Position numbers and translations under genes: made by a program
Shown: positions 1-8,028 of the stretch, one piece after another
Position numbering within the stretch: position 1 is the stretch's first letter
Layout: each line of letters starts with the position of its first letter
The notes under the pieces: generated by a model
What the model saw: the letters and a program-made list of their open reading frames with translations, nothing else
What the model was told of the DNA's origin: nothing
The model's database searches: none
Source of the DNA: Bdellovibrio bacteriovorus
Lineage (GTDB): Bacteria > Bdellovibrionota > Bdellovibrionia > Bdellovibrionales > Bdellovibrionaceae
Length of the DNA stretch: 64,000 bases
Direction: 5' to 3'
Assembly: GCF_025558485.1 (NCBI RefSeq)
Contig: NZ_CP102930.1
Coordinates: 186,001-250,000 of the forward strand

Positions 1-514
1 ATGTATCTGAAGTCACATTACACAGCGGATGCGAAATCAAACTGTTTGGCAGATAAGTGTTCACGTCCTTATTCAGATTGAAGTAAGAAGCCACATAGCC
101 CAATTGCGCTTTGGACGGCTGCATTTTCAATTCAACCGCATAAGCAATACGATCAGCGAAACGGTCTTTGCCATCCAGTTGTGGATCAGCGCTGTCCGTT
201 GCATGACCTTCCTGAGCATTACGAACCGGCAAAAGCTCGCGGTAGTTCTTATAGTTGTTATCCACGACACCGCCCACTGGATAGGAAACCTCGGTGAAGA
301 CATCGAAGTTTTCCGGAGTGATGGAATCTGTCACCGCCGCAGGCTCACGGACCGGAGTCGGGGCTGGGGTTGGTGTTGTTGTCGGTGGTTTGGTTGGAGT
401 CGTCGGTGTTGTGTTGATTGGCTTCTTTGACATTGCGAATGCCGTAGGAGCGATCAAAGTTGTTGTTACGATAAGGCCTAGCAAGATGTTGGTTGTGCTT
501 TTTTGTGTTTTCAT
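1..514 (-). CDS. Secreted protein with Pro/Thr-rich linker, partial
   Basis: This frame is open from an ATG at 512-514 on the minus strand to the window edge (171 codons, no stop), so only the N-terminal part is present. It begins with a signal peptide (MKTQKSTTNILLG... ending near TAFA-MS). A low-complexity stretch rich in Thr and Pro follows at about residues 33-58, typical of a linker between an export signal and a surface or periplasmic domain. The remainder (FDVFTEVSYPVGGVV...) is not a domain I recognise. A 17-bp element shared with position 60444 lies about 55 bp upstream. Function unknown; exported location is inferred from the signal peptide. Confidence 0.7.
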   Translation of the reverse strand, partial: MKTQKSTTNILLGLIVTTTLIAPTAFAMSKKPINTTPTTPTKPPTTTPTPAPTPVREPAAVTDSITPENFDVFTEVSYPVGGVVDNNYKNYRELLPVRNAQEGHATDSADPQLDGKDRFADRIAYAVELKMQPSKAQLGYVASYFNLNKDVNTYLPNSLISHPLCNVTSDT

Positions 515-554
515 ACCTGCTAGATCGGAGCTAGGTCGCGCGACTAAAGACGTC

Positions 555-575
555 CTGGACCATTTTGAGGTCCAG
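555..575. promoter_or_regulatory. GGTCC-type inverted repeat upstream of the secreted protein
   Basis: CTGGACC (555-561) and GGTCCAG (569-575) form a perfect 7-bp inverted repeat with a 7-bp spacer, about 45 bp upstream of the ATG at 514. The right half belongs to a 17-bp sequence (TGAGGTCCAGTTTTCAG, 566-582) found again at 60444-60460, also upstream of small minus-strand ORFs. It could be an operator or a terminator stem; there is no clear T-tract. Confidence 0.4.
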
Positions 576-719
576 TTTTCAGGATGTTGGTAAAGTCGGG
601 GAAAACTGAAAAATTATTGTTCAGTCATCTACCCGACATTGGTCGAAGATCAGAGTTTAAGAACTCTTCAAGGCCATCCGATAATAAAGAGGTAACCAAC
701 ATAAAAAGGGAGTCTCATT

Positions 720-1022
720 ATGAGTCAGAAATATGATGTACCGAACCTCTTTAATTTCCTGCTGCATACTCCAGAGGGCGGTCTCCGAAAAATGCTCGTG
801 GACAACAAGCCTTTTTCGGAAGCACATTTCAATCTGATGATGAAGGTTGTTCGTGCCTGCAATGAAAGTCAGTTCACCGAGCACTTCGACAAACAGGATT
901 TCCCCAAGGTGAAAATGGGCCCTGCTGACATGAAAATTAAAGAGAAGTTCTGGTCCGACTGCATGACAGTCTGGGATAACCGTGGACTTCTGACTCCGGC
1001 TGTGGCAACTAAGGCGGCATGA
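720..1022 (+). CDS. Hypothetical cytoplasmic protein, 100 aa
   Basis: I do not recognise this protein. It is a soluble, charged, 100-residue polypeptide with no signal peptide or membrane segment. A good ribosome-binding site (AAAGGGAG) lies 7 bases before the ATG at 720. Its stop overlaps the start of the FtsJ-type methyltransferase downstream (ATGA, 1019-1022), which indicates translational coupling and suggests the two are made together. No function can be assigned from sequence; a role linked to the methyltransferase is only an inference from the overlap. Confidence 0.75.
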   Translation: MSQKYDVPNLFNFLLHTPEGGLRKMLVDNKPFSEAHFNLMMKVVRACNESQFTEHFDKQDFPKVKMGPADMKIKEKFWSDCMTVWDNRGLLTPAVATKAA

Positions 1023-1918
1023 TCGCGTATCTTGCTTCTGAAAAATTTCTGCCAGAACTTCTTGAAGAACTTAAAGACGTAAAGTCGGTTCACGGAAATC
1101 TGGTACTCACTGATGGGCCCTTGCAGAATTCTGTCTGGGCCCAAAACATTTGGCTTGATGCTCAAATCATTCCATTTGAATCCATATCCCAGGCATCCAA
1201 GGCCTTAAAAAGTCTGGGGAAGCTGTGGGCCTGTTATACCTTTGAAAATCATCGCCGTGCCCAGCTGATTCAGGATCAGCTTCCGAAACTGCGTCCGCGC
1301 GTTTTGGATTTCCTCAGTGAACTTCCGGAAAACAATCTGGGGGCATGGACCTTATTGGATAAAAACACCCTGCTGGCCTCCCCGACGACCAATTCTCGGT
1401 TCCCTTTGGGGGATGTGAAGTTCAATGAAGACAAGAAAACGCCGCCGTCCCGGGCCTACCTTAAGCTGTGGGAGCTTTTCACTGTTTATGGCATTCGCCC
1501 CGAACCGGGCCAGAGGGTTGTCGATTTCGGCAGTTGCCCCGGGGGATGGACGTGGGTTTTGCAAAGAATGGGCTGCGAAGTCATCAGTATTGACCGCGCT
1601 CCACTGGAGCCTTCCATTGCGGATTTGCCGGGCGTGAAGTTTATGAAGACCAACGCGTTCAATGTGAAGCCGGAGGATCTTGGCCGCATTGATTGGTTCT
1701 ATTCCGATATCATCTGTTATCCTGAAAAACTGCTGGAGCTGGTACAGACCTGGCAAGCTTCAGGACTTTGCTCAAACTTCGTTTGCACGATAAAATTCCA
1801 GGGTGAGACCGACTTTAAAACACTGAAAAAGTTTTTGCAGATGGAACACACCCGGATTCAGCATTTGCACCACAACAAGCACGAGGTCACGGTATGGATC
1901 AAACCACCTTCAAGCTGA
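1019..1918 (+). CDS. FtsJ-domain SAM-dependent methyltransferase, RlmM-like
   Basis: The C-terminal half carries a Rossmann methyltransferase fold of the FtsJ/RrmJ type. A PPSRAYLKLWE segment (about residue 142) places the first Lys of the K-D-K-E tetrad. The SAM loop VVDFGSCPGGWTWVL follows at about 167, then a motif around IDWFYSDIICYP that supplies the Asp, and CTIKFQG supplying the second Lys. The long N-terminal part (residues 1-135) resembles the THUMP-like extension of RlmM, which 2'-O-methylates C2498 of 23S rRNA, although at 299 residues it is shorter than E. coli RlmM. The likely role is ribose methylation of rRNA. It overlaps the preceding gene by 4 bases and the PilZ gene by 25 bases. 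Confidence 0.8.
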   Translation: MIAYLASEKFLPELLEELKDVKSVHGNLVLTDGPLQNSVWAQNIWLDAQIIPFESISQASKALKSLGKLWACYTFENHRRAQLIQDQLPKLRPRVLDFLSELPENNLGAWTLLDKNTLLASPTTNSRFPLGDVKFNEDKKTPPSRAYLKLWELFTVYGIRPEPGQRVVDFGSCPGGWTWVLQRMGCEVISIDRAPLEPSIADLPGVKFMKTNAFNVKPEDLGRIDWFYSDIICYPEKLLELVQTWQASGLCSNFVCTIKFQGETDFKTLKKFLQMEHTRIQHLHHNKHEVTVWIKPPSS

Positions 1919-2571
1919 TAAGCCGCGCTGATGAAAAAGCGAAGCTTTGGGATGATATGGCGAAAGCGCGCGGAGAGTTTTTGTGCAAAGGCACCGAGGA
2001 CTCGATCTGTAAACTGCGCGTGCAGCTTTTCAATTCCAAACTTCAGGCTTTGGAGTGCACCTTTGAATCCCCCACCCTGATGAAAGATCAGGAAGAATAT
2101 CTGGGGCATTTCTTTTTGGGCGGGGAAAAGTATTACTTCCAAGCCAAAGCACAGGTTCAAAACGGCAAAGTGCTGATCCCGGTCCCGCAGGAACTTTATC
2201 ACCTGCAACGCCGTCAGAACTATCGCGTGCACATCCCTGACGGATATCACGCGTTCTATAATATTATTCTGGTAAATCAAAAGCCGCAGAAAATCACCGG
2301 ACAACTGGCCGACCTAAGTGGCCAAGGCTGCCGGGTGATCTATCGCCTGGATGCCCCATTGATGAAAGTGGGCGATCAAGTCACAGGACATCTGCTGATT
2401 GGAAAAAGAGTTCCTATCGAAGTGCAGGGCATTGTTCGTCACATCAAGGTTGATGAAAGCAACAAAGTCATCCAGACCTTCGGCATTGAGTTCACCCCAC
2501 TGCCAGCAATTCTGGAAAACAAGCTCTTCGCCATAACCCTGGAAATCCACAAAGAAGTCTTCCGCCGCTAG
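1894..2571 (+). CDS. PilZ-domain protein, c-di-GMP receptor candidate
   Basis: The second half contains a PilZ domain: the arginine motif RRQNYRV (about residue 109) followed by DLSGQGC (about 141), the two short elements that bind cyclic di-GMP in this family. The N-terminal 100 residues resemble the YcgR-type N-terminal beta domain that precedes PilZ in flagellar brake proteins, although I cannot confirm this by alignment. No membrane segments are visible, so it is probably cytoplasmic. The gene starts inside the end of the methyltransferase ORF (25-base overlap) and so is co-transcribed with it. A role in coupling c-di-GMP to motility or envelope behaviour is inferred from the domain. Confidence 0.85.
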   Translation: MDQTTFKLISRADEKAKLWDDMAKARGEFLCKGTEDSICKLRVQLFNSKLQALECTFESPTLMKDQEEYLGHFFLGGEKYYFQAKAQVQNGKVLIPVPQELYHLQRRQNYRVHIPDGYHAFYNIILVNQKPQKITGQLADLSGQGCRVIYRLDAPLMKVGDQVTGHLLIGKRVPIEVQGIVRHIKVDESNKVIQTFGIEFTPLPAILENKLFAITLEIHKEVFRR

Positions 2572-2584
2572 GAAAAGGTGCCTT

Positions 2585-3367
2585 TTACTCCGGGCCGAGG
2601 ACCGTCGGGTCTTTTTTGCGGATTGGGTCGTATTCCTGATCGAGTTGCTGCTGGAGCTGCTTTTTCTTCAGTTCGGCTTGTTTTTTCTGATCGGCCAGCG
2701 ACTTTTTATTTTCATCAAAGCGCTTGGTGTAATCGCGGTGAAGCTGGTTGAACTCGTCGGTTTTAGCGCGGATATAGTCATCGAAGTTTTTGCGTTTGTC
2801 ACGCATATCAGCTTCAAAGGAATCGCGCTTTTCTTTCTGGTTTTCGTAAAAGTCCTTACGCTTGGATTCCAATTCGTCATAGAACTCTTTGCGGTCTTCT
2901 GAAGTGGTTTTGTTTTTGGCAAAGGCCTTGCGCTTGGCTGCCAGCTCCTTGGTGAACTCGTCGCGCTCTTTCTTCTGCTGTTTCCCGAATTGTTCACGGG
3001 TTTTGGTCATGTCCTTATTAAACAACGTGCGCTTCTTATTCACGATGGAGCTAAACTGATTACGAACCTGAGACGGCGAACGGGACAAATCCGACACCAG
3101 CCCGTCCATAAAGGCTTTTTCATCGTTTTCTTTTCGGACTTCTTCCGGGATGTTTTTACGAAGAGCTTCCAAGGCCTCACGATCAGCCTTCAAAGAATAG
3201 CTTTCATCAACCAAAGCACCGCCGCCCGGACCTTCTTCCTCAGCCTTGGCCTCAAGGAACGATAACATCACCACCAAGATACAGAAAAGCAGGGTCAATA
3301 CAGACTTTAGTCGCAATGTATCTTGAGCCTTGGACCCTACAAATGAAGATGCCAGTGGTAAACTCAT
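2585..3367 (-). CDS. Signal-anchored charged coiled-coil repeat protein
   Basis: A 260-residue protein with a hydrophobic segment at about residues 22-40 (SVLTLLFCILVVMLSFLEAKA), probably a cleaved signal or an anchor. Next is a Gly-rich patch, and from about residue 90 to the end an almost uninterrupted, highly charged helix. That helix shows an irregular repeat of the form KRKxFxE/DxxxxKRDxFE (for example ELESKRKDFYENQKEKRDSF). Such a helix is likely to form a rod or coiled coil in the periplasm. GGAG lies 9 bases before the start. It is divergent from the HAMP-like membrane protein at 3445. I do not recognise a named family. Confidence 0.75.
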   Translation of the reverse strand: MSLPLASSFVGSKAQDTLRLKSVLTLLFCILVVMLSFLEAKAEEEGPGGGALVDESYSLKADREALEALRKNIPEEVRKENDEKAFMDGLVSDLSRSPSQVRNQFSSIVNKKRTLFNKDMTKTREQFGKQQKKERDEFTKELAAKRKAFAKNKTTSEDRKEFYDELESKRKDFYENQKEKRDSFEADMRDKRKNFDDYIRAKTDEFNQLHRDYTKRFDENKKSLADQKKQAELKKKQLQQQLDQEYDPIRKKDPTVLGPE

Positions 3368-3444
3368 AGTGTTTCTCCTTCAAGATGAATCTTTTTGAGA
3401 ATAATTGGACTCTACTCAAAACACAACAGACCGATAAGGGACAT

Positions 3445-4104
3445 ATGTTATACGGTAGAAGAGTCATCGAACCTCAACGCGTACCACACGGGCAACACCC
3501 GCGACGCTTTATTCTGAATAAAGCCTTTCAGTATAAATACTGCTGGTACATGATCACGGCAGTTGCCGGTGGGGCTTTGCTATTCCTTCTGCCGGCATTT
3601 TACTTTATCAACCAGAACTACGACCTATTCAAAAGTCTGGCTTACGACACCTATCCAAGTCTGGTTCAGCACTTGGAGCGTGAAACCACCTGGCTGCGCA
3701 TTTTCCTGGCAGCAAGTTTTGTGTTCCTGACGGGTGTGACTTTGTTCCTAAGTATCCGCATGACTAAAAACCTTCTGTCCCCGCTGGTTAGAATGGAAAA
3801 ACACATGCACCAACTGATGCTGGGTCAGTGGCATATCCCCGATTATCAAATCCCGGAAGAAGATGACTTCCGCGATCTTTCCATGACCTATGATTATTTC
3901 TATCGCGCCCTGAAAGCGAACACGGAAACCGAGCTGAAGCTTTTGGAAAAGCTCAGCATCGATCCGCAAAACCGCGAGGCCTATGCTGCCTGGAAGACTT
4001 TATTGTCTGAAAAGCGCGCACGCCTGGGTATTAAGGAAGAATTTATCCTTAGCGAGAACGTCGTAGAGATGAACGAATTTGATCAGAGACGTCGCGTTTC
4101 TTGA
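3445..4104 (+). CDS. Two-helix membrane protein with HAMP-like linker
   Basis: Two transmembrane segments (around residues 36-56 and 86-108 of the longest reading) flank a short extracytoplasmic loop. They are followed by a HAMP-like amphipathic region (MTKNLLSPLVRMEKHMHQL), the organisation of a truncated sensor or chemoreceptor without an output domain. I place the start at 3445 because AAGGGA precedes it. An in-frame ATG at 3385 has no ribosome-binding site and lies in the leader of the divergent gene. The 3' end overlaps the tail of smpB on the opposite strand by 56 bases (4049-4104). Function unknown. Confidence 0.65.
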   Translation: MLYGRRVIEPQRVPHGQHPRRFILNKAFQYKYCWYMITAVAGGALLFLLPAFYFINQNYDLFKSLAYDTYPSLVQHLERETTWLRIFLAASFVFLTGVTLFLSIRMTKNLLSPLVRMEKHMHQLMLGQWHIPDYQIPEEDDFRDLSMTYDYFYRALKANTETELKLLEKLSIDPQNREAYAAWKTLLSEKRARLGIKEEFILSENVVEMNEFDQRRRVS

Positions 4105-4507
4105 TCGCCTCACGCTTGTCGTGGGTCTTTTTACCCTTCACCAAAGCAATCTGAAGTTTCGCACGGCCGTTTTTGAAATAGATCTTTAGCGGCACGCAGG
4201 AATAGCCTTTTTCACGTAAAGCATCGAAAATTTCATCCAGCTCACTTCTGTGCATCAGAAGCTTGCGATGTCTTTCCGGTACGTGATTGTTATAGCTGGA
4301 AGCTTTGTATTCAGCGATGTGCGCATTTTGCAGGTACGCCTCATCCCCTTTAAAACTGATGTAAGAGTCCTTCAACTGAACATCCTTGTTGCGCAAGGAT
4401 TTCACCTCACTGCCCATCAGCTGCAGGCCCGCTTCGTAGGTTTCTACGATCGTATAATCAAACCGGGCTTTTTTGTTCTCATGAACAATCAGGATGTCTT
4501 CGCTCAT
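4049..4507 (-). CDS. smpB: SsrA-binding protein SmpB
   Basis: The protein binds tmRNA and delivers it to stalled ribosomes for trans-translation. The 152-residue length is normal. The family signature is clear: NKKARFDYTIVETYEAGL at the N-terminus, GSEVKSLR, the central DSYISFKGDEAYLQNAHI, and a basic C-terminal tail (KTHDKREAIKKRD...RRSR) that enters the ribosomal decoding channel. Its start overlaps the rsmA stop by four bases (ATGA), making it the third gene of a tsaD-rsmA-smpB operon concerned with RNA and translation quality. Confidence 0.97.
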   Translation of the reverse strand: MSEDILIVHENKKARFDYTIVETYEAGLQLMGSEVKSLRNKDVQLKDSYISFKGDEAYLQNAHIAEYKASSYNNHVPERHRKLLMHRSELDEIFDALREKGYSCVPLKIYFKNGRAKLQIALVKGKKTHDKREAIKKRDVSDQIRSSLRRSR

Positions 4508-5331
4508 TCTTCAAATCCAAAATGCTTATAAAGCTTTACGAACTGGACAGGGCTTAGTTCCTCGGCACGGGCGGTTTCTTTAAAGCCCATATCTGCCAGC
4601 CAGCCGATCAGTTGTTCTTCAGTTAGCTTCTTTTGGCTTAAAATACCAGACAAATTTTTCTTCAAAAGCTTACGTCTTTGCGCAAAAGCGGATTTCACAA
4701 AGCCCAGAAAGGCCTTGCGGTTTTTCACCTCAGATTCAATACGCTGGAAGGACAGCACCCGACTGGCCACCCGAGGAGGAGGCTGGAAATCCCTTGGACC
4801 CGCATCCGTCACGGTTTCAATCTTCCAGAAAGTCTGTGCAAAGACACTTAAAAGGCCGTAAAGCTCGGCCCCCACGGTCCCGCGAATTTTCTGGGCCACT
4901 TCCTTCTGGAACATCAGCACCATCGCTGCCACACCTTCGTTTTCCAACGAACGTTCCACCACAATGCTAGAGGAAATCTGATAAGGAAGATTGCTGACAA
5001 AGATCAATCGCTTCCCGGTATAAAACTGCTTCCAATCCAGACGAAGAGCATCTTCTTCCAAAACCGACAAACCCTTTTCGCGCCAGTACGCCGCAATCAC
5101 TCGATCCAATTCGATCAACTGCAAAGGCAGATTCAGTTCAAGCAAAAGATCCGTCAATGCCCCCGGCCCCGGACCGACTTCGACTAACGCTTCCGGCTCG
5201 AAGGCCTTCACCTGATTGATGATGCGCTCAATGACCGTGTCACTGACCAGAAAGTTCTGACCTAAAGATTTTTTGGCGGCAATGCCCATGGCTTCTTGCG
5301 CGCGTTGCAGACGTTCTCTGGAATTGCTCAT
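4504..5331 (-). CDS. rsmA: 16S rRNA N6,N6-dimethyladenosine transferase (KsgA/RsmA)
   Basis: It transfers methyl groups from SAM to two adjacent adenosines near the 3' end of 16S rRNA during small-subunit maturation. The N-terminal KKSLGQNFLVS motif is diagnostic. The SAM-binding loop is VEVGPGPGALTDLLL (about residue 51), and the catalytic NLPYQIS motif is at about 119. A basic helical C-terminal domain follows. The 275-residue length matches the family. It overlaps tsaD by four bases upstream and smpB by four bases downstream, so all three are translationally coupled. Confidence 0.97.
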   Translation of the reverse strand: MSNSRERLQRAQEAMGIAAKKSLGQNFLVSDTVIERIINQVKAFEPEALVEVGPGPGALTDLLLELNLPLQLIELDRVIAAYWREKGLSVLEEDALRLDWKQFYTGKRLIFVSNLPYQISSSIVVERSLENEGVAAMVLMFQKEVAQKIRGTVGAELYGLLSVFAQTFWKIETVTDAGPRDFQPPPRVASRVLSFQRIESEVKNRKAFLGFVKSAFAQRRKLLKKNLSGILSQKKLTEEQLIGWLADMGFKETARAEELSPVQFVKLYKHFGFEE

Positions 5332-6365
5332 CTAAAATCCGTAACTAAAGGTTGAGGCGACGGCCCCAAATCCAAACTTGAAACTTCACCGCGAGCCATG
5401 CGCAAGGCCCCCACGTATCCGATCATCGCCGCGTTGTCAGTGCAATAGCGCAGAGGCGGAATCACCAAAGTATAACCTTTTTTATCCGCCCACTCCTGAG
5501 CCCGGGCACGCAAGCGAGAGTTCGCACTCACTCCGCCGGTTAAGATCACCCGCTTGGAACGGAAAACTTTGGCGGCGCGATCTAGTTTTGCAATCAACAC
5601 ATCGACGATGGCTTCCTGGAAAGAGGCGCACAGATCCGGCAGTCTTTCCTGAACCAGTTCAGGTCCCAACTGCTCGATCATGCGCTGACCAGAGGATTTT
5701 AGTCCCGAAAAACTCATATCGAAAGTGTCATCATGGATCATACTGCGCGGGAACTCGAACGCTTCGGGATTGCCGGTTTTGGCCATTTGATCCACGCGGA
5801 CTCCCCCAGGGAATCCCAGACCGGCCATCTTGGCAAATTTATCGAAACATTCTCCGGCAGCATCATCCTTGGTGGCACCCAAAATGCGGTAATCGCCAAG
5901 GCCTTTGATTTGATACAAACTTGTATGTCCACCACTGATAGCCAGGCCCACATACGGATAACCGAAGTCTTCCGGTGGAGCATACTTATCATCACGCAGG
6001 AAGGGCGCCAACAAATGACCCTCCAGATGGTTCACACCTAAAAAAGGCAAATGTTTGGCTTGTGACAAGGACTTCGCTGTCACCAACCCAACGATCAAGG
6101 CCCCGATCAAACCCGGACGATTGGTCACGGCAATGCCTTGAACATCAGACCAGTTCATATTGGCCTTTTTGAAAGCCTCTTCGATCAGGGGAATTAAAGC
6201 GATGGAATGGTTGCGGGCGGCGATTTCAGGAACGATACCGCCATAGATTTCGTGATCCAGATCCTGAGAAGCGGCCACCACTGAGTGCACCCAGCCCGTA
6301 CGATCCACGATCGCCACGGAGGTGTCATCACAGCTTGTTTCAATGGCCAGAACTCTTTCAATCAC
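5328..6365 (-). CDS. tsaD: tRNA threonylcarbamoyladenosine synthase subunit TsaD
   Basis: TsaD performs the final transfer step in forming t6A37 on ANN-decoding tRNAs. The protein opens with VLAIETSCDDTSVAI, contains the metal-binding VNHLEGH motif (about residue 113), the ATPase-fold segment DDAAGECFDK and the GGVSANSRLR motif near residue 280. Its length of 345 is typical. It is the first gene of the tsaD-rsmA-smpB group, four bases after the cpoB-like gene stop, so the Tol-Pal accessory genes may be on the same message. Confidence 0.97.
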   Translation of the reverse strand: MIERVLAIETSCDDTSVAIVDRTGWVHSVVAASQDLDHEIYGGIVPEIAARNHSIALIPLIEEAFKKANMNWSDVQGIAVTNRPGLIGALIVGLVTAKSLSQAKHLPFLGVNHLEGHLLAPFLRDDKYAPPEDFGYPYVGLAISGGHTSLYQIKGLGDYRILGATKDDAAGECFDKFAKMAGLGFPGGVRVDQMAKTGNPEAFEFPRSMIHDDTFDMSFSGLKSSGQRMIEQLGPELVQERLPDLCASFQEAIVDVLIAKLDRAAKVFRSKRVILTGGVSANSRLRARAQEWADKKGYTLVIPPLRYCTDNAAMIGYVGALRMARGEVSSLDLGPSPQPLVTDFR

Positions 6366-6369
6366 GATA

Positions 6370-7047
6370 TTACTTTTTTAAACCCTTCAAACGGATCTTA
6401 GCACGACGAGCCTCTTCTGACTTCGGAAACTTGCTGACCACCTCGTCATAAAAGGTTTTTGCTTCGTCTTTCATGCCCAATTCCTGAAAAGAGACCCCGA
6501 TTTTATAGGTCGCATCCGCAAACTTAGGACCTTTCGGGTTTTCATCACGGTATTTCTGGAAATTCAGGATGGACTGCTTCCAGTCTTTTTTATTGAAATT
6601 GTCCTGAGCCGCCGCGTAAGGGTCCCTTTTCGCCTGTTTTGCCGCCTTTTCCGCCGCCTGGGCACTGGCAATACGTTCAGCGCGCAACGCATTCACTTCC
6701 GTATTCAAAGCGTAGATCTGCTTTTCCATGGTTGCGAGGGCTTCTTGCATAATGGTGACCTTGGTGTTCAGGTCCACGTTCTGCTGCTGGGAGGCCTTTA
6801 AAGCACTTTCCACACCAGAATGGCTTTGCCCCAGTTTATTTTCAACAATATCCACACGACCATTCAGTTCACGCATCTGTTCTTCAATATCAGAAACTCG
6901 TCCTGCGGCATCTGCGTTGGTTTTTTGCAAAGTCACCACCTGCTGCTGCATCACCTGACGCTGCTGATTGTCGCGAACATCGTTGCGAGTTTTCAAACAA
7001 CCTGTCAAAAGCACAGAGGCTGCCGCAACTGAAATAATTAGCTTCAT
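6370..7047 (-). CDS. CpoB/YbgF-like periplasmic TPR lipoprotein
   Basis: A lipoprotein signal (AAASVLLTGC-LK, Cys near residue 17) is followed by a coiled-coil region (residues about 28-115). The C-terminal tetratricopeptide-like domain (about 125-225) includes DNFNKKDWKQSILNFQKYRDENP and ATYKIGVSFQELGMKDEAKTFYDEV. This is the CpoB/YbgF architecture, which coordinates peptidoglycan synthesis with Tol-Pal at the division site in E. coli. Classical CpoB is periplasmic and soluble; here the Cys suggests lipidation. It overlaps the small lipoprotein gene upstream by four bases and lies in the same run as pal. Confidence 0.85.
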   Translation of the reverse strand: MKLIISVAAASVLLTGCLKTRNDVRDNQQRQVMQQQVVTLQKTNADAAGRVSDIEEQMRELNGRVDIVENKLGQSHSGVESALKASQQQNVDLNTKVTIMQEALATMEKQIYALNTEVNALRAERIASAQAAEKAAKQAKRDPYAAAQDNFNKKDWKQSILNFQKYRDENPKGPKFADATYKIGVSFQELGMKDEAKTFYDEVVSKFPKSEEARRAKIRLKGLKK

Positions 7048-7355
7048 AGGATATCTCCAGTTTTTTGACGGATCAGACGGGCCGAATTTTCAGCCTTTTC
7101 CGCAGCCATACGAGCGCGGATGAATTGTTCTTTGGCTTTTCCGTAATCACGATCTTCAAAGTAGATGCGCCCTTTGCGATAGGCCTCTTCCGCCTGATGC
7201 CAGTATCCGGGAGAGTGTCGGGCCGCCTGAACAGAACGAGCCGCATCCAGTGCGGCTCGAGCGAGAGAATAGTCATCTATAGGAACTGGCGCAGTTTGAC
7301 AGCCGACAATCACCGTAAAAAGTAAAACTCCGATGAAAAGTCTCTGTATTCTCAC
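7044..7355 (-). CDS. Small DUF4398-like lipoprotein
   Basis: A 103-residue protein with a lipoprotein signal (LLFTVIVGCQTAP, Cys at about 19) and a mature helical domain. The segment AARSVQAARHSPGYWHQAEEAYRKGRIYFEDRDYGKAKEQF resembles the DUF4398 family of short periplasmic helical lipoproteins often found beside OmpA/Pal genes. It sits between pal and the cpoB-like gene and overlaps the latter by four bases, which points to a Tol-Pal or envelope-maintenance role by context. The exact function is unknown. Confidence 0.75.
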   Translation of the reverse strand: MRIQRLFIGVLLFTVIVGCQTAPVPIDDYSLARAALDAARSVQAARHSPGYWHQAEEAYRKGRIYFEDRDYGKAKEQFIRARMAAEKAENSARLIRQKTGDIL

Positions 7356-7402
7356 TCTGCGCCTTTCTTAATAACCTACTACGACGGGGTCGGTGTGTAG
7401 AC

Positions 7403-7906
7403 CTACTGAGCAGGTACGAAGTTCGCACGGCGGTTTTTCGCCCATGCAGCTTCAGAGTCACCCATCTCAAGTGGTTTTTCTTTACCGTAGCTGATTGTGC
7501 TCAAACGGTCTGCTTGGATACCCAAAGAAACCATGTACGCTTTCACAGCGTTCGCACGTCTTTCACCCAACGCCACGTTGTACTCGATTGTACCACGATT
7601 ATCGCAGTGACCTTCGATTTGTACGCGTACAGAAGGATTTGCTTTCATCCACTCGACGTTAGTCGCGATGTCTTTTTTGGAAGAAGCATCAAGGCTGGAT
7701 TTGTCATAACCGAAGTGAACAGTTACCAAACCAGAGATTTTACCAGAGTCAGAACCCATTGGGTCGAAGCTCAGTGGTGTGGAATCAATAGCCGTTTGAT
7801 CGCCTGTAGGCATTGTTTGAATGTCCTGATCAGACTGAGTTTGTTTTCCTTTACAACCTGCTACGAAAGCGATGGCAACAAGACCAAGAGCCAATTTACG
7901 AACCAT
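7403..7906 (-). CDS. pal: Peptidoglycan-associated lipoprotein Pal
   Basis: A 167-residue outer-membrane lipoprotein: signal ending AIAFVAGC-KGKQ, a short linker, then an OmpA-type peptidoglycan-binding domain (about residues 60-167). That domain carries the family core VQIEGHCDNRGTIEYNVALGERRANAV, whose Asp and Arg contact diaminopimelate. Pal tethers the outer membrane to the wall and works with TolAB. GAGGA precedes the ATG. It lies just upstream of the two lipoprotein genes in the same direction and is divergent from the large exported protein at 8029. Confidence 0.94.
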   Translation of the reverse strand: MVRKLALGLVAIAFVAGCKGKQTQSDQDIQTMPTGDQTAIDSTPLSFDPMGSDSGKISGLVTVHFGYDKSSLDASSKKDIATNVEWMKANPSVRVQIEGHCDNRGTIEYNVALGERRANAVKAYMVSLGIQADRLSTISYGKEKPLEMGDSEAAWAKNRRANFVPAQ

Positions 7907-8028
7907 GATGTCCTCCTATGAAGTTCGAGTCGTTATCATTAACAATAAAAACTTTAATTTATAGCGGCTCATTGTCAAACCTTAGATTTCCGAATTGATG
8001 TTGCGTTGCTGTACGGCTAAGAAATCAT

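Noticed and set aside
1352..1756. Long antisense frames inside the methyltransferase and other genes
   Set aside because: They are shadows produced by codon bias of the real genes and lack start signals.
2573..2586. AAAAGGTGCCTTTT as a terminator or REP copy
   Set aside because: The palindrome has only two bases between its arms, and it shares just the first ten bases with the transposase end repeat.
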